Assembly (NCBI RefSeq): GCF_003985145.1
Contig: NZ_ML133544.1
Span: forward strand, 1-64,000
DNA: 64,000 bases
DNA from: Rhizobium anhuiense
Lineage (GTDB): Bacteria; Pseudomonadota; Alphaproteobacteria; Rhizobiales; Rhizobiaceae
Direction: 5' to 3'
The stretch's first letter is position 1. Each line of letters begins with the position of its first letter. A model generated the notes under the pieces. The model was not told where the DNA came from. It ran no database searches and saw only the letters and a program-made list of their open reading frames with translations. The position numbers were made by a program, and so were the translations under genes. Below are positions 41,576 through 50,614 of this stretch, in pieces.

Positions 41576-44551
41576 TTAGTCCTCCGCCGGACCGTAGAGC
41601 CCGAGTTGGTCGAGCAGCGCCCGCTGCCGGTCGGCGCTTTCGACGAGCAGGGCGGTGTAGCGATCGATGAGCCGGCTGCGATGGCAGGGATCCGAAACGG
41701 CCGAGAGCCCGCCCAGGATCGCCGCGACCTTCATCGAGGTCTGCTGCAACTCGTTGAGGATCTCCGTCTTGCCGCCGGCCTCCGCGACTGCCTGCTTCGT
41801 TACCCGGCCGATGCCTGCCGGCGTGCGGCTGCCGGCCGACACGTAACCCTCCGGCAGGTCGCCCTTGAGATTGGTGACCGATTTGAAGCGGATGACGTCG
41901 AAGATCTGGTCGACCGCCTGCTTGGCGCCGTTCACCCGTGAGGGATGGTCGGTGTCGGCGGCGGCGTGCGGCAGCAGTTCCAGCTTGCCCTTATGGCGCT
42001 CTTCGAGTGGCAGGTAAGGAAGTATCGGCCCGCTGAGCTTGCCGGTCGCGGCGTCCTTGAAGAGGTCGGCGTCGATCGCCGCATGAGCAATCTTGCCCGA
42101 CGACAGGGCCTCGTCGAGCGCGGCGACATCGACGACCTCGCCCCGATCGTAGTTGACCAGCACCGCGCCATCCTTCATAGCGCCGAGCACCTTCGCATCG
42201 ACAGTGCCGGCGTTGGAATAGACGCCGGTTGACCCGTCCAGGCGGCCGAGACCGATATGGACGGAGAGTATGTCGGCGCCGCTCGCCGCTTCAACCGGAG
42301 TCTTGGCGTAGTCGAAGCCTTCCGCCTCAATCCAGCGCTGGTGATGCTGGCGGGCGTAGATCGCCACCTTCATGCCGAAAGCCTTGGCGAGCTTGGCGAC
42401 TTCGCGGCCGATATTGCCATAGCCGAGAATGGCGATTTTCCGGCCTTCGAGCTTGGCGGTCGGAAAATCCTTGAGCTGGCGGCCTGTATCGAAGTCGCCC
42501 CCGGCGACCATCCGATGCAGCCTGTCGACCGGCAGATCGGGCACGACCTTCAGGATCGCCTTGATCGCCATCTGAGCGGTCGCCCGGCTGTTGATGCCCG
42601 GCGTATTCATCAGCGGCGCGTTGCCGCCCTCGCCATTGCCGCCACCCCAGGAGGCCGAGCCCATATTGCCGGTGCCCGCACCGATGCGCACGCCGCCGAA
42701 CGGGAATACGGAGGCTTTTGGAACGAAGGTCGCCGCCGCGATCAGCGCGTCGTACTGGCCCTTGTCGGTTTGCGGCAGGATCTCTGCCTCCGTGCTCAGG
42801 TTCGGCTGATAGAAGAAATGGACGCGGCCCTTCTCGAGCGCCGAGCGATCGCTTAGCGCCCTGAGGTGGAAGACGCCACCCTTTTCCTCGATATAGGCCT
42901 TGATCTCGCTGTGATCCGGCTGACCGCCAGCGTCGAAGCGCAGGCCGACCAGGTCGGCGATCAGCACGGTATAGGCGCGCGCCGGATCGTCCTTGCGGGC
43001 CGTTGCACCAGCGCCGGCAGGCGCCTCGAACGTGACGCCCTCCTTCGCCAACTCCTCTTCGAGAACGACGATCTTGGCGCGCAGATAGGCGTATTGCAGA
43101 TTCTCCAGCAGTGCGACGACATCATCCGGCTCGCGGATGCCGCCAACCCAGGCGCGGTAGTCGCCGGGTGTGCCTGGGAAAGCATTGACGTAGCGGGCGG
43201 CGTCGAGGCCGGGCTCGTATTCGCCGTTCGGATGGGTCATGCCCTCATAGCCGAGCAGTTGTTTCGAACGCGCGATGATGCGGGCATGGATGTCGGCATC
43301 GGCGATGCCGACATCCTCGACCTTCAGAAGCGTCACCGCCGCGCCGCGCCGCTCGGCATCGGTGACGGTCAGCGACAGAAGCGGATGCGACTTGACCCAG
43401 TCGTCGATCACGTTGCGATTGGCGGCAGAGCGGCGATTGAGCTCGACGACGGAGCCGACCCGGGCCTCCGACTGCAACAGGCCGAAGGTGGTCTCGGCAA
43501 AAGCGAGCGCGCTGTAGGTGTTGATGACGCCGCCGAGCATGCGGTCTTCGGCAGCATCGTAGAACGGCCCTGCATCGACGGAGCGCTTCGCCGAAAACGG
43601 CCGCCTCGGATCGATCGGCGGTGCGATCTTCAACTGGCGTGGGATCGCCCAGGCCGGATCCTGCTGGTTCTTCTCGATCAATGCCAAAGCATGCGGCGTG
43701 AAGGAGGCGACGAAATAGCCGGAAACCCCGCCGATCGCCTTCTGGAACGGCATGAACAGGCAGCACTTCGCCATGACGGCGCTGACCAGTTCGGGCTCCC
43801 ACGGCATGGCGCCGAGCATCGAGGTGGCATCGAACACCGCATGGCGATTTGCCGGGTCGCCATCGAGCCAGTTCAAAAGCTCGCGGATCTCACGGCTGGT
43901 ATAGGCATTGGCGCCGGTCGTTTCGTGACCGACGCCGACGAAGATCGAAACGCCCAGGGCTGACAGCTCCGCTGCCGTCGGGATCACGCCTTCGGAGGCG
44001 GCAAAATGAATGCGGCTCTCGCAGCCCTTTTCGGCGAAGCGCTGCATCTCGATCAACTGCGTGGCCCAAGACTGGCGGAAGAAACCGGCCGCCCTGGAGG
44101 GATCGCTCTCTGGCCGCGGCGTATCGACATAGACATGCTGGGTCGCGTCGTTGGCGTTCATCAGATGCTGGATGCAGACCGTGTAGCCGCTGTGGCCGCC
44201 GCCGAGTCCCACTGCCATGCGGTTCGTCTTCGGAAAGCCGAAATAGCGATGGATCGCCCGCATCATGTCGGTCAGGATTTTGTCTGCGGGATAGCCGCGA
44301 TGCATGCTCCGGGAAATCTCGGCGGTCGTAAAGCCGCCGATGTCGTTACCCCTGTCATCGAACTTGCGATAGGTCTTCTCGATCCACGCGTCGAAGGCCG
44401 CGCTCCGAAGACGGCTGTCCACTTCGTCGGTGGTCGCATCCGTGATCGGACCGACGCCGAAGAACGGGTTGGAAGGCCGCTTCGGTGCGCCCGATCCGGT
44501 CAATTCGAGCGCCTTCAGTCGCTGTTCCTGCATCTGCGCGATATTCATCAT
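41576..44551 (-). CDS. Fused class-V aminotransferase-like / D-3-phosphoglycerate dehydrogenase-like protein
   Basis: A 991-residue protein with two enzyme-like halves. Residues about 30-490 resemble a fold-I class-V (phosphoserine) aminotransferase: GLGGGHSGYTVCIQHL near the start of the fold and a probable PLP lysine at 271 in FMPFQKAIGGVSGYF. Residues about 530-930 resemble a D-2-hydroxyacid dehydrogenase: Rossmann motif GYGNIG at 710-715 followed by REVAKLAKAFGMKVAIYAR, then VLVNYDRGEVVDVAAL and a late LLPHAAADT with the catalytic His position. Together they mimic SerC plus SerA, the first two steps of serine synthesis, in reverse pathway order. ATG 44548 is an alternative start. The actual substrates are unknown. 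Confidence 0.75.
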   Translation of the reverse strand: MMNIAQMQEQRLKALELTGSGAPKRPSNPFFGVGPITDATTDEVDSRLRSAAFDAWIEKTYRKFDDRGNDIGGFTTAEISRSMHRGYPADKILTDMMRAIHRYFGFPKTNRMAVGLGGGHSGYTVCIQHLMNANDATQHVYVDTPRPESDPSRAAGFFRQSWATQLIEMQRFAEKGCESRIHFAASEGVIPTAAELSALGVSIFVGVGHETTGANAYTSREIRELLNWLDGDPANRHAVFDATSMLGAMPWEPELVSAVMAKCCLFMPFQKAIGGVSGYFVASFTPHALALIEKNQQDPAWAIPRQLKIAPPIDPRRPFSAKRSVDAGPFYDAAEDRMLGGVINTYSALAFAETTFGLLQSEARVGSVVELNRRSAANRNVIDDWVKSHPLLSLTVTDAERRGAAVTLLKVEDVGIADADIHARIIARSKQLLGYEGMTHPNGEYEPGLDAARYVNAFPGTPGDYRAWVGGIREPDDVVALLENLQYAYLRAKIVVLEEELAKEGVTFEAPAGAGATARKDDPARAYTVLIADLVGLRFDAGGQPDHSEIKAYIEEKGGVFHLRALSDRSALEKGRVHFFYQPNLSTEAEILPQTDKGQYDALIAAATFVPKASVFPFGGVRIGAGTGNMGSASWGGGNGEGGNAPLMNTPGINSRATAQMAIKAILKVVPDLPVDRLHRMVAGGDFDTGRQLKDFPTAKLEGRKIAILGYGNIGREVAKLAKAFGMKVAIYARQHHQRWIEAEGFDYAKTPVEAASGADILSVHIGLGRLDGSTGVYSNAGTVDAKVLGAMKDGAVLVNYDRGEVVDVAALDEALSSGKIAHAAIDADLFKDAATGKLSGPILPYLPLEERHKGKLELLPHAAADTDHPSRVNGAKQAVDQIFDVIRFKSVTNLKGDLPEGYVSAGSRTPAGIGRVTKQAVAEAGGKTEILNELQQTSMKVAAILGGLSAVSDPCHRSRLIDRYTALLVESADRQRALLDQLGLYGPAED

Positions 44552-44902
44552 TGTTTGCCTATCTGTGCTTGAGCCGGGGCATGGTGCCGATAATGAAGCG
44601 AACGCCTGGGAAAGATGATGGCATATGCGTCGAACAGCAGGCGGAATGCGTCATCCATACGCCTGCGTGACGTAATGCGACGAATAAGGGCGAGGGGCAT
44701 GGTCGGTAACCCCGCAAATCACATTCGAAGCTGATTTGAAGATGACCATGGACTGGGCTTTGGGTGACTATGGCTCACGCATTCATGAACCAGATTGATA
44801 ACCGTATGCAACGGAAAGGGCCTAATCAAAGGACGGAGTTGCACTACCTCTGCTGACGGCGTCGACCCGCGCCTATGTCCAACGAGCAAGGTGGAACAGT
44901 TC
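44552..44902. other. Divergent promoter gap before the aldehyde oxidoreductase operon
   Basis: About 350 bp between the divergent fusion gene and the iron-sulfur subunit gene. It must hold both promoters, but no clear consensus boxes or operators were found. The frame of the iron-sulfur subunit is open from TTG 44795, but that stretch lacks family sequence. Confidence 0.5.
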
Positions 44903-45538
44903 ATGCCAAGCCAGACACAACTGGAACTTTCCCGTCGAGATTTGCTTATCTCGTCGGCCGCAACGATCGCGGTCACCGGAGCCGTCACTCCCGCGGCGGC
45001 ACAGTCCCCAGGAAATGAAATGGCGCATACATCGAAAGTTTCCTTCACGGTCAACGGCGAAAGACGTGATCTTGAGGTCGACAACAGAACTTCGCTGCTC
45101 GACGCGCTGCGCGAGCACCTGCATCTCACAGGCACGAAAAAGGGATGCGATCACGGTCAATGCGGCGCCTGCACCGTCATGGTCGACGGCCACCGGATCA
45201 ACTCCTGTCTGACGTTGGCGGTCATGCACGAAGGCGATCGGATCACTACCATCGAAGGTCTCGGCCAACCCGGAAATCTTCATCCGATGCAGGCTGCGTT
45301 CGTGAAGCATGACGGGTTTCAGTGCGGCTACTGCACGCCGGGACAGATCTGTTCCTCCGTGGCGGTGCTCGAGGAGATCAAGGCCAACATACCAAGCCAC
45401 GTCACCGGCGACCTTACGGCACAGGCGGTCGTCACTCCCGTCGAGATCCGCGAACGCATGAGCGGCAATATCTGTCGATGCGGCGCCTACTCCAACATTC
45501 TCGATGCCATTTCGGAAGTCGCGGGGATAAAAGCATGA
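44903..45538 (+). CDS. paoA: Periplasmic aldehyde oxidoreductase, [2Fe-2S] subunit (PaoA-like)
   Basis: A 211-residue iron-sulfur subunit of the xanthine dehydrogenase family. A twin-arginine signal is present (LSRRDLLISSAATIAVTGAV, then TPAAAQ). The plant-type cluster ligands are CDHGQCGACTVMV and a later Cys in RINSC. The second cluster ligands are CGYCTPGQ and NICRCGAYSN. Because only this subunit carries the Tat signal, the whole complex is probably exported folded, as for E. coli PaoABC. ATG 44903 follows AAGGTGGAA. The stop overlaps the FAD subunit start (ATGA). Confidence 0.88.
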   Translation: MPSQTQLELSRRDLLISSAATIAVTGAVTPAAAQSPGNEMAHTSKVSFTVNGERRDLEVDNRTSLLDALREHLHLTGTKKGCDHGQCGACTVMVDGHRINSCLTLAVMHEGDRITTIEGLGQPGNLHPMQAAFVKHDGFQCGYCTPGQICSSVAVLEEIKANIPSHVTGDLTAQAVVTPVEIRERMSGNICRCGAYSNILDAISEVAGIKA

Positions 45539-46485
45539 GAGCCTTCACCTATGAACGCGCCTCGTCGGTCGAGGCCGCGGCCAAGGCGGTCGCCTCCAAT
45601 CCCGAAACAAAATTCATCGCCGGCGGCACCAACCTCCTCGACCTGATGAAGCTCGAGATCGAGACACCGACGCATCTGATCGACATCAACGGTCTCGGCC
45701 TCGACAGGATCGAATCCACCCCCGAGGGCGGGCTGCGCATCGGAGCCTTGGTCCGCAACACCGACCTTGCCGCCCATGAGACCGTTCGCCGTGACTATGG
45801 CTTGCTCTCCAGGGCGCTCGTTGCGGGCGCCTCCGGGCAGTTGCGCAACAAGGCGACGACGGCCGGCAACCTCCTGCAGCGCACGCGCTGTCCCTATTTT
45901 TATGACCCGAACCAGCCGTGCAACAAGCGGCAGCCGGGCAGCGGCTGTTCCGCTATCGGCGGTTTCAGCCGTCAGCATGCGGTGGTCGGCGTGAGCGAGA
46001 GCTGTATCGCCACGCATCCGAGCGACATGGCCATCGCGATGCGGGCGCTCGATGCCGTCATCGAGACGGTAAAGGCGGACGGCAGCCGCCGCTCGGTACC
46101 TATTGCCGACTTTCATCGGCTGCCCGGCGACACGCCTGATATCGAGACTGTTCTCGAGCGTGGCGAATTCATCACCGCGGTCCTGCTGCCGCCGCCGATC
46201 GGCGGCAACCACATCTATCGCAAGGTCCGCGACCGCGCCTCCTATGCCTTCGCGCTGGTCTCGGTCGGCGCCGTTATCCAGTCGGACGGCACAGGACGCA
46301 TCGCCGTCGGTGGCGTCGCTCACAAGCCGTGGCGCATCGAGGCAGCTGAAGCTGAATTGCCGAAAGGTGCGCGGGCGGCGGCGGGCGTTCTTCTTGCCGA
46401 TGCCCATCCTACAGAACAGAACCGTTTCAAGGTCGACCTGGTCGAGCGCACGCTCGGCGCGGTCATCGCCGAAGCAAGGGGGTGA
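45535..46485 (+). CDS. paoB: Aldehyde oxidoreductase FAD-binding subunit (PaoB-like)
   Basis: A 316-residue FAD subunit. FIAGGTNLLDLMK is the FAD-binding block and RNKATTAGNLLQRTRCPYF another. The following CNKRQPGSGCSAIGG places extra cysteines as in PaoB and 4-hydroxybenzoyl-CoA reductase, where an additional [4Fe-4S] cluster is bound. It starts at ATG 45535, overlapping the iron-sulfur subunit stop; the frame further upstream is a shadow. It transfers electrons from the molybdenum subunit through its flavin. Confidence 0.87.
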   Translation: MRAFTYERASSVEAAAKAVASNPETKFIAGGTNLLDLMKLEIETPTHLIDINGLGLDRIESTPEGGLRIGALVRNTDLAAHETVRRDYGLLSRALVAGASGQLRNKATTAGNLLQRTRCPYFYDPNQPCNKRQPGSGCSAIGGFSRQHAVVGVSESCIATHPSDMAIAMRALDAVIETVKADGSRRSVPIADFHRLPGDTPDIETVLERGEFITAVLLPPPIGGNHIYRKVRDRASYAFALVSVGAVIQSDGTGRIAVGGVAHKPWRIEAAEAELPKGARAAAGVLLADAHPTEQNRFKVDLVERTLGAVIAEARG

Positions 46486-46488
46486 GCC

Positions 46489-48687
46489 ATGCAGTTCGAC
46501 ACACCAGCGACAACCAACCCGATCGACAATCTGAAGGTCGTCGGCCAGCCGATCCACCGCATCGACGGTCAGCTCAAGACGACCGGCCGGGCGATGTACG
46601 CCTATGAGTGGCATGACCCGAACATGCGCTATGCCTATGGCTATCCCGTCGGCTCGGCCATCGCCAAGGGCCGCATCACGTCGATGGATGTCTCCGCCGC
46701 CAAGAGGTCTCCCGGGGTGCTTGCTGTCGTGACGACGCTCGACATCGGCGAGCGGAAGAAGGGCAAGTTCAACACCGCCAAGCTTTTCGGCGGCGACGAG
46801 GTTCAGCACTATCACCAGGCAATCGCGGTCGTCGTCGCCGAAACCTTCGAACAGGCGCGCGCCGCAGCCGCGCTGGTCAAGGTCGACTATGCCGAGGAAA
46901 AGGGTGTATTCGACCTCGGTGAGGCAAAGGTCTCAGCGGTCAAGCCGGATGAATCGCAGCAGCCCGATACCGCGACCGGCGATTTCGAGACTGCCTTCAG
47001 CGCAGTTCCCGTCACTCTGGACGAGACTTACACCACGCCCGACCAATCGCATGCGATGATGGAGCCGCATGCATCGATCGCCGCCTGGAACGGCGATGAG
47101 GTGACGGTCTGGACATCAAGCCAGATGATCGATTGGTGGCGGTCCGATCTTGCAACGACACTCGACATCGACAAGGAGAAGATCCACCTGATGTCGCCCT
47201 TCATCGGCGGCGGCTTCGGTGGCAAGCTGTTTCTGCGGGCGGATGCCGTGCTTGCCGTTGTCGGCGCGCGTGCGATTGGACGCCCCGTCAAGGTTGCCTT
47301 GCCGCGCCCGTTCATGATGAACAACACGACCCACCGGCCGGCGACGATCCAGCGAATTCGCATTGGAACCGAGCGTGACGGCAAGATAACCGCCATTGCC
47401 CACGAAAGCTGGTCCGGGGACCTTCCCGGCGGAGGCCTGGAGACCGCCGTCAACCAGACCCGTCTTCTCTACGCCGGCGCGAACCGGATGACGGCGATGC
47501 GGCTGGCGACGCTTCACCTCCCCGAGGGCAACGCCATGCGCGCTCCCGGCGAGGCGCCGGGACTGATGGCGCTCGAAATCGCCATCGACGAGATTGCCGA
47601 AAAAGTTGGTATGGATCCTGTTCAGTTCCGGATCGTCAACGACACGCAGATCGATCCCGAGAAACCGCAGCGGCCTTTTTCCCAGCGCAATCTCATCGGC
47701 TGCCTCAGGCTCGGTGCGGAGCGGTTTGGTTGGAGTGAACGGGGAAGGCCGGGTTCCAAACGGGACGGCAACTGGCTGGTCGGCATGGGTGTTGCCGCTG
47801 CCGTCCGCAACAACCTCGTGCTTCCCTCCGGCGCTCGGGTAAAGCTCGACCGGGAAGGCGTCGTGACGGTTGAAACCGACATGACCGACATCGGGACGGG
47901 CAGCTATACGATCATCGCGCAGACGGCCGCCGAAATGATGGGGGTTACGATCGACAAGGTCGCTGTCCAATTGGGCGACTCGCGTTTTCCTGTTTCGGCG
48001 GGCTCCGGCGGACAGTTCGGCGCCAATTCTTCCACCTCGGGCGTCTACGCAGCCTGTGTCAAGCTGCGTGAGGCCGTCGCCAAAAAGCTCGGCTTCAACT
48101 CAGGAGACATCGTCTTCGAGAATGGAGAGGTCCGCTCGGGCGATCGTTCAGTGCCTCTTGCCGAGGCCACCGGTCCAGATGGTCTTGTCGGCGAGGACAC
48201 GATCACATGGGGCGATCTCACCGACACGCATCAGCAATCGACGTTCGGAGCGCATTTCGTGGAGGTTGGCGTCGACATCGCCACCGGTGAAAGCCGCATT
48301 CGCAGGATGCTCGCAGTCTGCGCGGCGGGCCGCATCCTCAACCCGATCACCGCCCGCAGCCAGGTCATCGGCGCAATGACGATGGGGGCCGGCGGAGCGC
48401 TCTCCGAGGAACTCGTGGTCGATACCCGTCGCGGCTTCTTCGTCAACCACGATCTCGCCAGCTACGAAGTGGCGGTGCATGCCGATATTCCGCACCAGGA
48501 GGTGATCTTCATGGACGAAACCGATCCGATGTCGTCGCCGATGAAAGCCAAGGGCGTCGGCGAGCTTGGCCTTTGCGGCGTCGCGGCAGCGATCGCCAAC
48601 GCCGTCTACAACGCGACCGGCGTGAGGGTCCGGCATTATCCGCTCACGCTCGACAAGCTGATCGGCGGCCTGCCGGACGTGGCCTGA
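46489..48687 (+). CDS. paoC: Aldehyde oxidoreductase molybdenum cofactor-binding subunit (PaoC-like)
   Basis: A 732-residue molybdopterin subunit. It shows the N-terminal AHRIDGQLKTTGRAMY-like entry (here IHRIDGQLKTTGRAMYAYEW), FIGGGFGGKLFLRADAV, MRAPGEAPGLMALE with the active-site Arg, GSGGQFGANSSTSGVYAAC, and KGVGELGLCGVAAAIANA with the catalytic Glu in GVGE. It oxidises aldehydes with water as oxygen source. Length agrees with E. coli PaoC. It lies three bases after the FAD subunit. The natural aldehyde is unknown; broad aromatic and aliphatic detoxification is usual for this group. Confidence 0.9.
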   Translation: MQFDTPATTNPIDNLKVVGQPIHRIDGQLKTTGRAMYAYEWHDPNMRYAYGYPVGSAIAKGRITSMDVSAAKRSPGVLAVVTTLDIGERKKGKFNTAKLFGGDEVQHYHQAIAVVVAETFEQARAAAALVKVDYAEEKGVFDLGEAKVSAVKPDESQQPDTATGDFETAFSAVPVTLDETYTTPDQSHAMMEPHASIAAWNGDEVTVWTSSQMIDWWRSDLATTLDIDKEKIHLMSPFIGGGFGGKLFLRADAVLAVVGARAIGRPVKVALPRPFMMNNTTHRPATIQRIRIGTERDGKITAIAHESWSGDLPGGGLETAVNQTRLLYAGANRMTAMRLATLHLPEGNAMRAPGEAPGLMALEIAIDEIAEKVGMDPVQFRIVNDTQIDPEKPQRPFSQRNLIGCLRLGAERFGWSERGRPGSKRDGNWLVGMGVAAAVRNNLVLPSGARVKLDREGVVTVETDMTDIGTGSYTIIAQTAAEMMGVTIDKVAVQLGDSRFPVSAGSGGQFGANSSTSGVYAACVKLREAVAKKLGFNSGDIVFENGEVRSGDRSVPLAEATGPDGLVGEDTITWGDLTDTHQQSTFGAHFVEVGVDIATGESRIRRMLAVCAAGRILNPITARSQVIGAMTMGAGGALSEELVVDTRRGFFVNHDLASYEVAVHADIPHQEVIFMDETDPMSSPMKAKGVGELGLCGVAAAIANAVYNATGVRVRHYPLTLDKLIGGLPDVA

Positions 48688-48742
48688 TGATTTCGACGGC
48701 GGTCTCGAAGTGGGCTCGCCGTCGCTTCCTGTAGGATTGTCC

Positions 48743-49672
48743 ATGAATCAGATAATCGCGCCGATAATGGCGCCAATTCCCGTCAGAGCCTCGTCCAGCG
48801 ACGATCCTGCGGAACTGCTTCGCTTCGCAATAGACGCCCATGGTGTTGGTGCGGCAGCACTCGCCACCCTGGTCGAAATCCGGGGCGGGGCCGCGCGCGC
48901 GCTCGGCGCGCATGTGGCGGTTGCCGCAGACGGGCGCTTCTGCGGCTATGTCTCCGGCGGATGCGTCGAAGCCGCAGTCGCTTCCGAAGCGCTTCTGGCA
49001 ATGGCGGAAGGACACGACCGCACGGTGAAGTTCGGCGAAGGCTCGCCCTTCTTCGACATCGTCCTTCCTTGCGGCGGAGGAATCTCCGTTGCGATCCATG
49101 TTCTAAGGGAAGTCGGCGCTTTGCAGCATGTTCTGGATCGTCTTCGACGAAGGCGGGCCGCCGGCCTTGTATATTCGCCGGCGCGGCAGACGATCGAACC
49201 GGTCGGCCCACCGCCACGGGCATGCTGGCTCGGGCGAGAATTCGTGGGCGTCTATCGTCCGCGCACCCGCGTCGTTCTTTCCGGGCAGACGATCGAAGCA
49301 CAGGCCGTCGCGCGACTGGCCGAGGCTTCCAGCTACGACGTAATCGTCCGGGAGCAGGGCGAGAAGGGCAGGGTCGCAGCCGACACCATCGATCCTTTCA
49401 CGGCCGTTGTACTCCTGCATCATGACCTCGACGCCGAAGCCGCCATTCTCGAGACCGCGCTTGCCTCGCCCGGCTTCTACATCGGCGCGCTCGGGAGCAC
49501 CCGGACGCATCGCCGGCGCATCGAGCGGTTGACGGCCATGGCTTTCGCAGAGGACGACATCCGCCGTATCAAAGCGCCGATCGGACTGTTCGGCCCGACA
49601 CGGGATGCAACGTCGCTGGCGCTATCGGTGCTGGCGGATATCGCTGCGGCAAGACTGGTGGCTTTTGCTTAA
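48743..49672 (+). CDS. XdhC family molybdenum cofactor maturation protein (PaoD-like)
   Basis: A 309-residue XdhC/CoxI protein. The N-terminal domain is ATLVEIRGGAARALGAHVAV, GRFCGYVSGGCVEAAVASEA and LPCGGGISVAIHVL. The C-terminal Rossmann domain ends in YIGALGSTRTHRRRIERL and IGLFGPTRDATSLALSVLADIAA. Such proteins bind Moco and insert it, often sulfurated or cytidylated, into the molybdenum subunit. ATG 48743 is chosen with TAGGA upstream; the GTG at 48710 is an alternative. It belongs to the pao operon (55-bp gap). Confidence 0.85.
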   Translation: MNQIIAPIMAPIPVRASSSDDPAELLRFAIDAHGVGAAALATLVEIRGGAARALGAHVAVAADGRFCGYVSGGCVEAAVASEALLAMAEGHDRTVKFGEGSPFFDIVLPCGGGISVAIHVLREVGALQHVLDRLRRRRAAGLVYSPARQTIEPVGPPPRACWLGREFVGVYRPRTRVVLSGQTIEAQAVARLAEASSYDVIVREQGEKGRVAADTIDPFTAVVLLHHDLDAEAAILETALASPGFYIGALGSTRTHRRRIERLTAMAFAEDDIRRIKAPIGLFGPTRDATSLALSVLADIAAARLVAFA

Positions 49673-49679
49673 GGCGTCG

Positions 49680-50279
49680 GTGGCGATCGTCATTCTCGCC
49701 GCCGGCCGGGCAAGCCGGATGGGCGAGGGCGGAAAACACAAGCTGCTGGCCGAGTTCGACGGCGTTTCGCTCGTGCGGCGGACAGCAATGACCGCGTTCG
49801 GGTCGGACGCAGCCTCTGTCGTCGTTGTCACGGGCCATCGCCGGCGCGAGATCGAGGCCGCGCTCGCTGGGATTGATCTCACTCTCGTCGATAATCCCGA
49901 TTATGCGGAAGGCATGGCGAGCTCGCTCGTCGCGGGGGTGTCATCAAGGCACGCTCACAGTGCCGACGGCATTCTCGTCATGCTGGCCGATATGCCCGGC
50001 ATTTCGACCGCCCACCTCGATGCCTTGATTGTCGCCTTTCGCAATGCGGGCGGCCAAGCCGTCGTGCGCGCCGTCTCGCGCGGCAAGCCCGGCAATCCTG
50101 TCATTCTGCCGCGTTCTCTCCATCCCGCGATCCTGCGACTTGAAGGCGACGTCGGTGCGCGCGGTATCATCGCCACGTCAGGCCTGCCCGTGCTCGATGT
50201 CGAAATTGGCGACGCAGCTTGCCTCGACGTCGACACGCCGGACGATATCGGGGCTGCCGGCGGCACGATAAAGAACTAA
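49680..50279 (+). CDS. Molybdenum cofactor cytidylyltransferase-like nucleotidyltransferase (MocA family)
   Basis: A 199-residue NTP transferase with the signature ILAAGRASRMGEGGKHKLLAEFDG, VVVTGHRRREIEAAL, the metal-binding ILVMLADMPGIS and RGKPGNPVILPRSL. MocA adds CMP to Moco for xanthine dehydrogenase-family enzymes, which fits the operon partners. The start is ambiguous: GTG 49680 has AAGG close upstream and begins the fold, TTG 49665 overlaps the XdhC stop, and ATG 49605 would lie inside XdhC. I use GTG 49680. It closes the operon. Confidence 0.82.
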   Translation: MAIVILAAGRASRMGEGGKHKLLAEFDGVSLVRRTAMTAFGSDAASVVVVTGHRRREIEAALAGIDLTLVDNPDYAEGMASSLVAGVSSRHAHSADGILVMLADMPGISTAHLDALIVAFRNAGGQAVVRAVSRGKPGNPVILPRSLHPAILRLEGDVGARGIIATSGLPVLDVEIGDAACLDVDTPDDIGAAGGTIKN

Positions 50280-50600
50280 AGCGCGGGGATCTGCACCGGG
50301 CAGCTGAACGGCGCGGCTGTGGCCAGGCCTGCCGACTTTACCGCAGCGAGTGTCGTTCGACAGTCCAGCTGAAGGCAATCTCGCGGCGCGATCCGACGTG
50401 GGACTATCTGCGCAATAGCGCGACCAGCGATGTCGGCATCTCGACCGCGAAAAAATCCATCACCGCACCGATAATCACCGCCCACACGACCATCAGGAAA
50501 ATGAGCGCTGCGATCCTGATTTCTACTGGTTGCACTATTCGTTCCGCCCCAGCATATGCCTCCCCCGAGACAAAACCTTGTTATCCCTCGCGTAAATCCG
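50280..50600. other. Gap between the pao operon and fcl
   Basis: About 320 bp between convergent genes. The only coding candidate is a 43-residue membrane ORF at 50404-50535 on the minus strand. The fcl terminator hairpin lies at its right end (50583-50614). No other signals were recognised. Confidence 0.5.
50404..50535 (-). CDS. Possible 43-residue single-pass membrane protein
   Basis: A GTG-initiated frame gives VQPVEIRIAALIFLMVVWAV followed by IIGAVMDFFAVEMPTSLVALLRR. It has a clear 20-residue hydrophobic helix, acidic residues after it and a basic end. GGGGCGGA is upstream of the GTG. It is too short for family recognition and could be chance, but the membrane-helix pattern is much cleaner than in overlapping frames. 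No function is proposed. Confidence 0.35.
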   Translation of the reverse strand: MQPVEIRIAALIFLMVVWAVIIGAVMDFFAVEMPTSLVALLRR

Positions 50601-50614
50601 CTAGCGCGAGGGAT
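50583..50614 (-). terminator. Terminator overlapping the end of fcl
   Basis: ATCCCTCGCG (50583-50592) is perfectly complementary to CGCGAGGGAT (50605-50614), with a 12-base loop that contains the fcl stop codon. On the minus strand the stem is followed by AACAAGGTTTTG. The placement at the very end of the gene and the ten-base stem make this a probable transcript end for gmd-fcl. Confidence 0.6.
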
